The notes under the pieces: generated by a model
The model's input: only the letters and a program-made list of their open reading frames with translations
What the model was told of the DNA's origin: nothing
Databases searched by the model: none
Part shown: piece after piece, positions 7,330 through 13,864 of the stretch
Layout of the letters: every line of letters begins with the position of its first letter
Position numbering within the stretch: the first letter of the stretch is position 1
Position numbers and translations under genes: made by a program
NCBI GenBank assembly: GCA_944324635.1
Contig: CALUXC010000004.1
Coordinates: 1 to 64,000, forward strand
Direction of reading: 5' to 3'
Source of the DNA: Candidatus Avelusimicrobium intestinipullorum
Lineage (GTDB): Bacteria; Elusimicrobiota; Elusimicrobia; Elusimicrobiales; Elusimicrobiaceae
DNA: 64,000 bases

Positions 7330-8049
7330 ATGCAACTTCGCAGCGAACAAATCGTAAAAGTATATAAAGACCGCATGGTCGTAAAAGGGGTAGATATTCA
7401 CGTAAAATCCGGCGAAATTGTAGGGCTGTTGGGCCCCAACGGCGCCGGCAAAACGACTTCGTTTTATATGATGGTGGGCTTTATCAGCCCCACCAAAGGC
7501 CGCGTATTTATTGACGGGGACGACGTCACCCAGCTGCCCATGTACGAACGCGCCCGCCACGGCCTGGGATATCTGGCCCAGGAACCCACCATTTTCAAGG
7601 GCCTTACCGTGGAAGAAAACCTGCTTGCCGTATTGGAACGTATTTTGGACGATAAGCAAGAACAAAAACGCCGCGTGGACGCCTTGTTGAACGAATTTGG
7701 GCTGACGAAACTGGCCAAGCAAAAAGCCTGGACGCTTTCCGGCGGCGAAAAACGCCGTATGGAAATTGCCCGCTGCATGATCAGCAACCCCAAAATTATT
7801 TTGCTGGACGAACCTTTCGTGGGTATTGACCCGATTACCGTGTCCGACCTGCGGCATATGATTTTTAAGTTAAAAGACAAAGGCATCGGCGTTTTGATTA
7901 CCGACCACAACGTGCGCGAAACGCTGCCCCTTACCGAGCGGGCCTACCTGATTTACGACGGGAAAATCCTCGTAGAGGGCGACCAAAACACCCTGCTCAA
8001 CGACCCCAATGCAAGACGTCTTTACCTGGGCGAAGATTTCAAGATGTGA
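7330..8049 (+). CDS. lptB: LPS export ABC transporter ATPase LptB
   Basis: The 239-residue product is a single ABC ATPase domain with Walker A GPNGAGKTT, Q-loop region YLAQEPTIFKGLTVEENLLAVLE (LptB-like), signature LSGGEKRR, Walker B KIILLDEP and the switch His in ITDHNVRETL. The C-terminus LVEGDQNTLLNDPNARRLYLGEDFKM is typical of LptB. It energises extraction of LPS from the inner membrane together with LptF/LptG, which are not in this window. AGAGG lies eleven bases before the ATG. The stop overlaps the following gene. Confidence 0.95.
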   Translation: MQLRSEQIVKVYKDRMVVKGVDIHVKSGEIVGLLGPNGAGKTTSFYMMVGFISPTKGRVFIDGDDVTQLPMYERARHGLGYLAQEPTIFKGLTVEENLLAVLERILDDKQEQKRRVDALLNEFGLTKLAKQKAWTLSGGEKRRMEIARCMISNPKIILLDEPFVGIDPITVSDLRHMIFKLKDKGIGVLITDHNVRETLPLTERAYLIYDGKILVEGDQNTLLNDPNARRLYLGEDFKM

Positions 8050-8882
8050 GGCTCGCCGTGAGCGATTTGTTTGATAAAACCGCCGAAGAGCTGAAAAGCA
8101 CCTTCGACAAGAATTTCTTTCAAAAAGCCAAATTTATTCCCTCCGCCAAAAAGACGGTGGCCATTTTTTGCGCCTTAAAAGATTTCCTGTTCCAATATCC
8201 GCTGGAGTCGGGGCGGGAAACTACGTTCACCTTGGAAAGCCTGGCCGCGCGGCTGGAAGAGCAAATCAAAAATTCGTTGTGCTTTATGTGCAAAGAAAAA
8301 GCGGTTTGCACCCACTGCGAAGCAGAAGCCAAGCAAATTACGCAAGATTTCATTTTGGCCCTGCCCGATATCCAGCGCCTCATTATCAGCGACGTAAACG
8401 CCGCCTACGAAGGCGACCCCGCCGCCATCAGCCCTGTGGAACCCCTGCTGTGCTACCCGGGCGTAACGGCCGTTACGCTGCAGCGCATGGCGCATTTTTT
8501 GCATGAGCGGGGCGTGCGGCTTATTCCGCGTATCGTTACCGAATATGCACACAATTTAACCGGTATAGACATTCACCCCGGTGCCGCCATCGGGCCCGGC
8601 TTCTTTATTGATCACGGGACGGGCGTGGTGATTGGGGAAACGTGCGTCATTGGGGCCAACGTCAAGCTCTACCAGGGCGTTACGCTGGGGGCAAAAAGCT
8701 TTCCGCTGGACGAACACGGGAACCCCGTCAAAGGCATTAAGCGCCACCCGAATATTGAAGACGATGTGATTATCTATGCCGAAACCACCGTGCTGGGCAA
8801 TATCACCATCGGCAAAGGCAGCATCATCGGGGCCAACAAATGGATTACCCAAGATGTCCCCCCTCACAGCAAAATAAACTAA
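8046..8882 (+). CDS. cysE: Serine O-acetyltransferase with an N-terminal four-Cys motif
   Basis: The 278-residue product transfers acetyl from acetyl-CoA to serine, first step of cysteine synthesis. The C-terminal half is a left-handed beta-helix of hexapeptide repeats (GIDIHPGAAIGPGFFIDHGTGVVIGETCVIGANVKLYQGVTLGA) with catalytic His residues in FFIDHGTG and IKRHPNIEDDV. The N-terminal helical domain resembles the longer EpsC/SAT type. It carries an unusual C-x2-C-x5-C-x2-C cluster (SLCFMCKEKAVCTHCEAEA, about residues 78-90), which could bind metal. The start is uncertain: GTG at 8046 overlaps lptB's stop, and GTG at 8058 is an alternative. It is the last gene of the LPS operon, with a terminator behind it. 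Confidence 0.88.
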   Translation: MRLAVSDLFDKTAEELKSTFDKNFFQKAKFIPSAKKTVAIFCALKDFLFQYPLESGRETTFTLESLAARLEEQIKNSLCFMCKEKAVCTHCEAEAKQITQDFILALPDIQRLIISDVNAAYEGDPAAISPVEPLLCYPGVTAVTLQRMAHFLHERGVRLIPRIVTEYAHNLTGIDIHPGAAIGPGFFIDHGTGVVIGETCVIGANVKLYQGVTLGAKSFPLDEHGNPVKGIKRHPNIEDDVIIYAETTVLGNITIGKGSIIGANKWITQDVPPHSKIN

Positions 8883-8892
8883 GCCGTTTTAA

Positions 8893-9010
8893 CAAAAAAA
8901 TCCCGAGCTCATCAGCTCGGGATTTTTATTTATTCAAGCACGTTTTTATCAGGTAATCGTATATAGTTATTACTTCGGGAACCCCATTTTTAATCGGGCA
9001 AGCACACATA
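8893..9010. repeat. Partial third copy of the duplicated unit (3' end)
   Basis: This stretch matches 10524-10641 with one evident substitution (A/G near 8972): hairpin, spacer and the last codons plus stop of a tail ending CLPD. Beyond about 9010 the two diverge while remaining alignable as protein. It marks the downstream end of the tandem duplication. Confidence 0.85.
8894..8927. terminator. Bidirectional terminator, copy 1 of 3
   Basis: TCCCGAGCT-CATC-AGCTCGGGA (8901-8922) has seven T on the minus side and five T on the plus side. It ends the cysE operon on the plus strand and the orphan tail region on the minus strand. The same hairpin and flanks recur at 10532 and 11794. Confidence 0.9.
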
Positions 9011-9303
9011 AGCCACACAACCCATTGTATATTTAGCTCCTAACGATATACCCCCATAAGTAGTATGGTAATACGCCAATGTATTGGACTCCGATGAAGA
9101 ACAAAAAACAACTTGTTTCCAAATAAAAGACCCGGCGTCTGCGTAGAGAGCTTTTCTGGTTTGGTTATGGTGCACAAACACATTTCTCAAGGGGCAAATG
9201 AGCCCGTCAGGAAACTTAACGTAAACGCAAAACCAATCAAACCATAGCGATGTTATACCAAAAAGACGAGGAAAGAAACCGTTAAAAATATCCCGGTCGT
9301 TTA
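8990..9303 (-). pseudogene. Orphan C-terminal tail of the variable secreted protein
   Basis: The frame is open for about 109 codons from just after the stop of the 9330-10382 gene, but has no ATG until near its end. It ends LGAKYTMGCVAYVCLPD, aligning with the last 40 residues of the 10621-11643 product: C-S-x-S, L-x-YYH-x-x-Y-x-G, SLGA-x-x-TMGCVAYVCLPD. It lacks signal peptide, conserved N-terminal region and RBS, and lies behind the terminator of the preceding gene, so it should not be expressed as such. It looks like an old tail displaced when the gene acquired a new 3' end. A silent donor cassette is possible. A 66-codon ORF from TTG at 9190 exists within it. Confidence 0.7.
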
Positions 9304-9314
9304 TGACCGGGATA
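9284..9314 (-). terminator. Terminator private to variable-tail gene A
   Basis: TATCCCGGTC-GTTTAT-GACCGGGATA (9289-9314) with five T on the minus strand. It differs from the TCCCGAGCT hairpins that end the duplicated unit, so gene A's tail came with, or gained, its own terminator. Confidence 0.85.
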
Positions 9315-9329
9315 TAATATCATCCAGCC

Positions 9330-10382
9330 TTATTCCGTCAAACTCCGGCATTGATAAATATAACATCCACTTCCATACGGTGATACACAATAGGAGCCAT
9401 ACAATCCCGAAGATTGCGGCCAATCGCAGGACTCGTTAAGCCCATATCCTCTGTTGCAATAAGAAGAGGAAGCACGTTGGCAATAAGATTTATTTGAGCT
9501 TTTTGTAAATGATCCTAAACTAGTGTACACGGCACCAGTACACGGGCCCCAATTGCCCCAACTGCATGTATATTGGTTCCAACTGCGCGTCCGTTTGCCG
9601 GAGACGGTTACCGGCCCTATACGAGTAGAAGGAGAATCGCTTTGAGAAGCGTAGGTGTAATAAGCCTTAAAAGAGCACTTTTCTTCTTGTGTTGTCACAG
9701 AAGGGGATCCACCGCTACAAGTGCTCCACGTTCCAGTTACCCACTCCCCGGTAGAAGTATCACAGGTAACACTGCGTGTCTGCGTACCACACCCATTACA
9801 CTTTTGACTGGTAGCCGGTTTAGAAGAGGGGTCGCAGCCAACATTTTTAGCTTCTCCACACACCAAAAAAACTTCTTCTTTATCTTTCAATTTTAATTTT
9901 TGCCAAGATACTTGAGGCGCGTTTGGCGCGCCCGTAGCGGCACAGCTGGGAAAATCATTTTTGATTCTAGACGGAAACAGCTTTAGAATATCCACAGTCA
10001 TTTGATTTGTTTCCAAACTATATCCATTATTAAGAGTCCCTATACGAAGATCTTCCAAAAAATTGATTTCAGCCAAACCGCTTCCACTTCCGAGGGATAC
10101 TTGATTGCTAACAACAGCAGTTGCCGAATTCAGTTCCAAACGCCCTCTTTCTAAAAATCCATTTGTTACTTGTAATGGTTTTAAGCCGGCGGCCCCACTT
10201 TCAGAACACCCCAAATTCATTTCACATGTACTGGTTAACCCAACATCTAACTGTTTATTAACATTAATTTTGCTATATGCCACATACGGCACTGGAAAAT
10301 AAGTAACCATGGTGATTTTATTTTCTGCCTGGATAGCAATAGAAGAAAAAAGCAAAAAACACATCATCATATATTTTTTCAT
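9330..10382 (-). CDS. Secreted protein with conserved N-terminus and variable Cys-rich tail (gene A)
   Basis: The 350-residue product has signal peptide MKKYMMMCFLLFSSIAIQA, then residues 20-190 identical to gene B (TMVTYFPVPYVAYSKINVNKQLDV..., LFPSRIKNDFPSC, LKDKEEVFLVCGEAKNVGCDPSSKPAT). From about 191 it differs: CNGCGTQTRSVTCDTSTG then two W-x-x-C stretches (GTWSTCSGG, WGNWGPCTG) that recall thrombospondin type-1 repeats, and a Cys/Tyr-rich end. I recognise no family for the constant part. It is probably exported and disulfide-bonded; surface display is inference. AAAGGAG lies before the ATG. The promoter has a T10 tract. It ends with its own hairpin, behind which an older tail remains. 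Confidence 0.85.
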   Translation of the reverse strand: MKKYMMMCFLLFSSIAIQAENKITMVTYFPVPYVAYSKINVNKQLDVGLTSTCEMNLGCSESGAAGLKPLQVTNGFLERGRLELNSATAVVSNQVSLGSGSGLAEINFLEDLRIGTLNNGYSLETNQMTVDILKLFPSRIKNDFPSCAATGAPNAPQVSWQKLKLKDKEEVFLVCGEAKNVGCDPSSKPATSQKCNGCGTQTRSVTCDTSTGEWVTGTWSTCSGGSPSVTTQEEKCSFKAYYTYASQSDSPSTRIGPVTVSGKRTRSWNQYTCSWGNWGPCTGAVYTSLGSFTKSSNKSYCQRASSSYCNRGYGLNESCDWPQSSGLYGSYCVSPYGSGCYIYQCRSLTE

Positions 10383-10467
10383 AAATACTCCTTTTTGCTT
10401 TCAAAACCTTTCGGATAGACAAAACAACGGATAACACTGGAAACATCGCTCTCGGAAGGCAATTCAA

Positions 10468-10493
10468 AATTTATCAAAAAAAAAACGAGTCAA
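10468..10493 (-). promoter_or_regulatory. Promoter of gene A with T10 tract in the spacer
   Basis: On the minus strand, TTGACT (10493-10488) and the -10-like TAAATT (10473-10468) are 14 bases apart. Ten of the spacer bases are a T run (plus-strand A at 10476-10485). Spacing is short of the usual 16-18. The -10 assignment is by eye. Confidence 0.5.
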
Positions 10494-10523
10494 GTCTCCC
10501 GTCTTTTTCTCCCTTTTATAAAC

Positions 10524-10558
10524 AAAAAAAATCCCGAGCTCATCAGCTCGGGATTTTT
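10524..10558. terminator. Bidirectional terminator, copy 2 of 3
   Basis: TCCCGAGCT-CATC-AGCTCGGGA (10532-10553) with eight T on the minus strand and five on the plus. It ends gene B and stands directly before gene A's promoter. Confidence 0.9.
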
Positions 10559-10620
10559 ATTTATTCAAGCACGTTTTTATCAGGTAATCGTATATAGTTA
10601 TTGCTTCGGGAACCCCATTT

Positions 10621-11643
10621 TTAATCGGGCAAGCACACATACGCTACACAGCCCATAGTATGCAAGGCTCCCAAAGAAAACCCATTATACACAGCATGAT
10701 AATAAAACAATTGTCCATATTGAGAAGCACTGCACGCACCGCTCTTAACCGTGCTGGTGGTACCGATAGGGCCACTCCACGAGCTTCTAGCCGCCTGTAC
10801 CACTTCATTGCAGCTATTACCCGAATTAAAGGGACCTTCCGGTCCAACCACACTGCCATAGAACATAGGACAGAAAAAAGAAGAGCCGGAAGAAGAACCC
10901 GGATCAAAAACGCAGTCCATGGCAGCATCTCTCTGCCAAGAATAAGTGGCGCACAAAGACGCATCCGACACGCTGCAATTTCCCCAAGAAATCTGCCACT
11001 TTCCCGTACTTGTATTACAGCTTACACTTGCTTGCTGAGTACCACAACCGTTACACACCCTAGGAGACGGCGTGGCCGGTTTAGAAGAGGGGTCGCAACC
11101 AACATTTTTAGCTTCTCCACACACCAAAAAAACTTCTTCTTTATCTTTCAATTTTAATTTTTGCCAAGATACTTGAGGCGCGTTTGGCGCGCCCGTAGCG
11201 GCACAGCTGGGAAAATCATTTTTGATTCTAGACGGAAACAGCTTTAGAATATCCACAGTCATTTGATTTGTTTCCAAACTATATCCATTATTAAGAGTCC
11301 CTATACGAAGATCTTCCAAAAAATTGATTTCAGCCAAACCGCTTCCACTTCCGAGGGATACTTGATTGCTAACAACAGCAGTTGCCGAATTCAGTTCCAA
11401 ACGCCCTCTTTCTAAAAATCCATTTGTTACTTGTAATGGTTTTAAGCCGGCGGCCCCACTTTCAGAACACCCCAAATTCATTTCACATGTACTGGTTAAC
11501 CCAACATCTAACTGTTTATTAACATTAATTTTGCTATATGCCACATACGGCACTGGAAAATAAGTAACCATGGTGATTTTATTTTCTGCCTGGATAGCAA
11601 TAGAAGAAAAAAGCAAAAAACACATCATCATATATTTTTTCAT
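10621..11643 (-). CDS. Secreted protein with conserved N-terminus and variable Cys-rich tail (gene B)
   Basis: The 340-residue product has the same signal peptide and first ~190 residues as gene A, identical by eye. The tail diverges after PSSKPAT: CNGCGTQQASVSCNTSTGKWQISWGNCS keeps the C-G-C-G-T-Q / T-S-T-G-x-W frame. The rest (CATYSWQRDAAMDCVFDPGSSSG..., CNEVVQAARSSW, QLFYYHAVYNGFSLGALHTMGCVAYVCLPD) is unlike A and resembles the orphan tail at 8990-9303. It is probably secreted and disulfide-rich; role unknown. Same RBS as A. Promoter with T12 tract and a better 16-bp spacer, so this copy may be the more active one. Confidence 0.85.
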   Translation of the reverse strand: MKKYMMMCFLLFSSIAIQAENKITMVTYFPVPYVAYSKINVNKQLDVGLTSTCEMNLGCSESGAAGLKPLQVTNGFLERGRLELNSATAVVSNQVSLGSGSGLAEINFLEDLRIGTLNNGYSLETNQMTVDILKLFPSRIKNDFPSCAATGAPNAPQVSWQKLKLKDKEEVFLVCGEAKNVGCDPSSKPATPSPRVCNGCGTQQASVSCNTSTGKWQISWGNCSVSDASLCATYSWQRDAAMDCVFDPGSSSGSSFFCPMFYGSVVGPEGPFNSGNSCNEVVQAARSSWSGPIGTTSTVKSGACSASQYGQLFYYHAVYNGFSLGALHTMGCVAYVCLPD

Positions 11644-11728
11644 AAATACTCCTTTTTGCTTTCAAAACCTTTCGGATAGACAAAACAACGGATAACACTG
11701 GAAACATCGCTCTCGGAAGGCAATTCAA

Positions 11729-11756
11729 AATTTATCAAAAAAAAAAAACGAGTCAA
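11729..11756 (-). promoter_or_regulatory. Promoter of gene B with T12 tract in the spacer
   Basis: On the minus strand, TTGACT (11756-11751) and TAAATT (11734-11729) are separated by 16 bases, including a T12 run (plus-strand A at 11737-11748). It is identical to gene A's promoter apart from the two extra T. Confidence 0.5.
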
Positions 11757-11786
11757 GTCTCCCGTCTTTTTCTCCCTTTTATAAAC

Positions 11787-11820
11787 AAAAAAATCCCGAG
11801 CTCATCAGCTCGGGATTTTT
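11787..11820. terminator. Bidirectional terminator, copy 3 of 3
   Basis: TCCCGAGCT-CATC-AGCTCGGGA (11794-11815), seven T on the minus strand and five on the plus. It ends the TPR-gene operon; this is probably the parental copy. Confidence 0.9.
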
Positions 11821-11841
11821 ATTTATTCAAACACGTTTTTA

Positions 11842-12936
11842 TCAGGTGTAGCTTTCCAAATACGTGTGCAGGCCTTCCGCACGCGCCTGGGAAACGCCCG
11901 CCTCGTAAAGTTCCTCGGCTTCCTGCGTTTGGCCCAGCGCATACAGCACCTGGGCCAAAGAAAGCTTGGTTAAAATTTGGCCGCGGGTTTCGTCGGAATT
12001 ATCAAACAGCACACGCGCTTCCTGCAAATCTTTCAACGCGGCGTCCATTTTATTTTTCCGTTTCAAAATGTCGGCACGGCCCCATTTCACAAAGCCCAAG
12101 TCCACCGTGTCGTTGATGGCGGAATAGAGTTTATCGGCCACGTTGTAGTGGCGGAGGGCTTCGTCATACTTCCCCTGCTGGCGAAGGCCGTTGGCCATGC
12201 CGCAGTTGGTGTAGGCTTTGCCAAAAAGGTCCTCGCTTTTGCGGAAGATTTTTTCGGCCAGTTTATAGTTTTTGACGCAGTCGTCAATCTTCCCGCAAAT
12301 GCGGCTGATACCGGCCAGCCCGCAGTAACCGTAGGCCAAGCTGATGTCATCGCCCGCTTTTTTGGCCAAAGAAATAGCTTTTTTGAATTGGGCAATCCCT
12401 TCCTGAAAATGACCCTGCAAGCGGAAGATGCCGCCTTTGGCCCAGTGGATAAAGCTCATTCCCGCGTAGTCTTTCAGCTGGGTATATGCGGCCAATACGG
12501 CGTCCAGCAAGTCCAGCGCTTCTTCCAGCCGGCCCCAGGCACGCAACGCCATGCCCATTTCCTGCATGGCACGCACCACAAACTCGTCGTATTCCAATTC
12601 CTGCGCCATATTCAGGGCGTCCTGCGCCAGTTCATACGCCGCGGCGGAATGCCCCAACGTGCGGTAGCAGGCCGCCATGGCCAACAGCACGTCCATGCGG
12701 GTTTCGGCTTCGTCGGCCAGCTGCAGGGCTTTGGCATAGCTTTTCAGCGCATCTTCAAACGAACCCAACTGGCGCTGGGCTTCGCCGGTCAAAAACCACG
12801 CCGCCGCGTCTTTGGTGCGGGCGGAAACCAGCTTTTCCAACGCTTCGGAAGGGCGGTTGGCTTCCAACAGTTCTTCCAGGGCGGCTAAATCCAATTTTAC
12901 GGCTCGTTTGACGGTTTTCTTTTTGTTTGCGGGCAT
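11842..12936 (-). CDS. Cytoplasmic tetratricopeptide-repeat protein
   Basis: The 364-residue product has a Lys-rich start (MPANKKKTVKRAV) and then about eight TPR-like helical pairs from residue 15 to the end (AAWFLTGEAQRQLGSFEDALKSYAKAL, YAGMSFIHWAKGGIFRLQGHFQEGIAQFKKAISLAKKAG, AYTNCGMANGLRQQGKYDEALRHYNVADKLY). There is no signal peptide or TM segment, so it is a cytoplasmic scaffold. Spacing between repeats (about 40) recalls LGN/Rapsyn-like TPRs. It is the last gene of a minus-strand unit with the receiver-domain gene 45 bp upstream, so a role as a partner of that regulator is possible but unproven. GGGAG lies eight bases before the ATG. Confidence 0.85.
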   Translation of the reverse strand: MPANKKKTVKRAVKLDLAALEELLEANRPSEALEKLVSARTKDAAAWFLTGEAQRQLGSFEDALKSYAKALQLADEAETRMDVLLAMAACYRTLGHSAAAYELAQDALNMAQELEYDEFVVRAMQEMGMALRAWGRLEEALDLLDAVLAAYTQLKDYAGMSFIHWAKGGIFRLQGHFQEGIAQFKKAISLAKKAGDDISLAYGYCGLAGISRICGKIDDCVKNYKLAEKIFRKSEDLFGKAYTNCGMANGLRQQGKYDEALRHYNVADKLYSAINDTVDLGFVKWGRADILKRKNKMDAALKDLQEARVLFDNSDETRGQILTKLSLAQVLYALGQTQEAEELYEAGVSQARAEGLHTYLESYT

Positions 12937-12980
12937 AGGTTCTCCCTTTCTGGTATCGCCCCGCCAAAAGGGGCGTTTGG

Positions 12981-13346
12981 TTACAGTTTTAATAATTTTT
13001 TAATTTCTTTTAGCGTATCGGCCAAATCGTACGGTTTGGGGATAAAATAATCGGCCCCGGCCTCGGTGGCGCGGTCGCGCGACTCCGGGTCCGACAGGGT
13101 GGACATCACCACCACCGGGATACGCCAGGTGGCGTTGTCTGTCTTTAACAGTCTGCACACCTCAAAACCGCTCAATTTGGGAAGCATTAAATCCAGCAAA
13201 ATCAAATCGGGCTTAATCTGTTTGGCGGCTTGCACGCCCGCCACGCCGTTTTCGGCCCAGTGGGCTTCAATGCCTTCCACTTTCAGCGCACCGATAAGCG
13301 CGGTTCCGAGTACTTTGGAATCTTCTATCAGCACCACTTTTTTCAT
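12981..13346 (-). CDS. Single-domain response regulator (CheY-like receiver)
   Basis: The 121-residue product is a receiver domain only: acidic pocket LIEDSK, phospho-acceptor Asp in LILLDLMLPKLSG, Thr/Ser switch in VVVMSTLSD and the conserved Lys in FIPKPYD. No output domain follows, so it acts through protein contacts or a phosphorelay. The frame continues 80 codons upstream inside the next gene's reverse frame; ATG at 13346 is chosen because GAGATTTAA precedes it and the domain starts there. It begins three bases after the upstream stop codon (13349), so the two are co-transcribed. No histidine kinase is in the window. Confidence 0.9.
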   Translation of the reverse strand: MKKVVLIEDSKVLGTALIGALKVEGIEAHWAENGVAGVQAAKQIKPDLILLDLMLPKLSGFEVCRLLKTDNATWRIPVVVMSTLSDPESRDRATEAGADYFIPKPYDLADTLKEIKKLLKL

Positions 13347-13348
13347 GG

Positions 13349-13864
13349 TTAAATCTCTTCGCAATGGTCTTTGTAAAGCAGGATAGCGTCGGCATATTCG
13401 CGGGCGTTGCGCATAATGGCGTTCACTTCGTCCTCTTCCAATTTGCGCACGATTTTGGCCGGCACCCCCATAACAAGCGACCCCGCAGGAATGTTCTTCC
13501 CCGCAGGGACCACCGCCCCCGCACCGATAATGCAGTTCGGGCCGATTTCGCTTTCCATCACTACGGCGTTCATGCCGATAAGGCAATTATCCCCAATCTG
13601 GCTGCCGTGCACCACCGCCCCATGCCCTACGCTCACGCCGCGGCCAATGCGGCAGGGCGCCCCGTAATTGACGTGGATGCAGGCGTTTTCCTGAATGTTG
13701 GAGTTGTCCCCCACCGAGATGGCGGCAATGTCCCCGCGCAGCACGGCGCAGGGCCAAACGGACACATTTTCCCCCAACGTCACTTCGCCGATTAATACGG
13801 CCGTTTTATGCACGTAACAGCTGGCGCGCACGCTGGGAACTTGTTCGTTAATGCGCTCTTTCAT
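13349..13864 (-). CDS. Gamma-carbonic-anhydrase-like hexapeptide protein
   Basis: The 171-residue product is a left-handed beta-helix of the YrdA/PaaY/CaiE group: VLIGEVTLGENVSVWPCAVLRGDIAAISVGDNSNIQENACIH, then GRGVSVGHGAVVHGSQIGDNCLIGMNAVVM and GSLVMGVPAKIVRKL. The three metal-binding His positions of gamma carbonic anhydrases appear present (NACIHV, VGHGAVVHG). A zinc or iron site is likely; physiological reaction unknown. Its start overlaps the YbhN-like gene's stop by ATGA, and the receiver gene follows at three bases. Confidence 0.88.
   Translation of the reverse strand: MKERINEQVPSVRASCYVHKTAVLIGEVTLGENVSVWPCAVLRGDIAAISVGDNSNIQENACIHVNYGAPCRIGRGVSVGHGAVVHGSQIGDNCLIGMNAVVMESEIGPNCIIGAGAVVPAGKNIPAGSLVMGVPAKIVRKLEEDEVNAIMRNAREYADAILLYKDHCEEI

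Larger units (their letters stand above)
9814..10585. repeat. Direct repeat, copy 1 (772 bp) of the gene-A/gene-B duplication
   Basis: This segment matches 11075-11847, covering the 3' part of the constant coding region, signal peptide, promoter and the TCCCGAGCT hairpin. Differences seen by eye are one base near 9836, one near 10570, and homopolymer length changes only (A10 versus A12 at 10476; A8 versus A7 at 10524). Such identity including non-coding DNA means a very recent duplication or ongoing gene conversion. Confidence 0.92.
11075..11847. repeat. Direct repeat, copy 2 (773 bp) of the gene-A/gene-B duplication
   Basis: Partner of 9814-10585. Its right end reaches the stop codon of the neighbouring TPR gene (CAGGT at 11843-11847). 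So the duplicated unit begins in the 3' end of that gene and the TPR gene's terminator was copied with the unit. Confidence 0.92.

Noticed and set aside
9330-11643. Variable tails as type-V or polymorphic toxin domains with immunity genes
   Set aside because: No small immunity-like gene follows either tail, and the tails are Cys-rich and repeat-like rather than nuclease-like.
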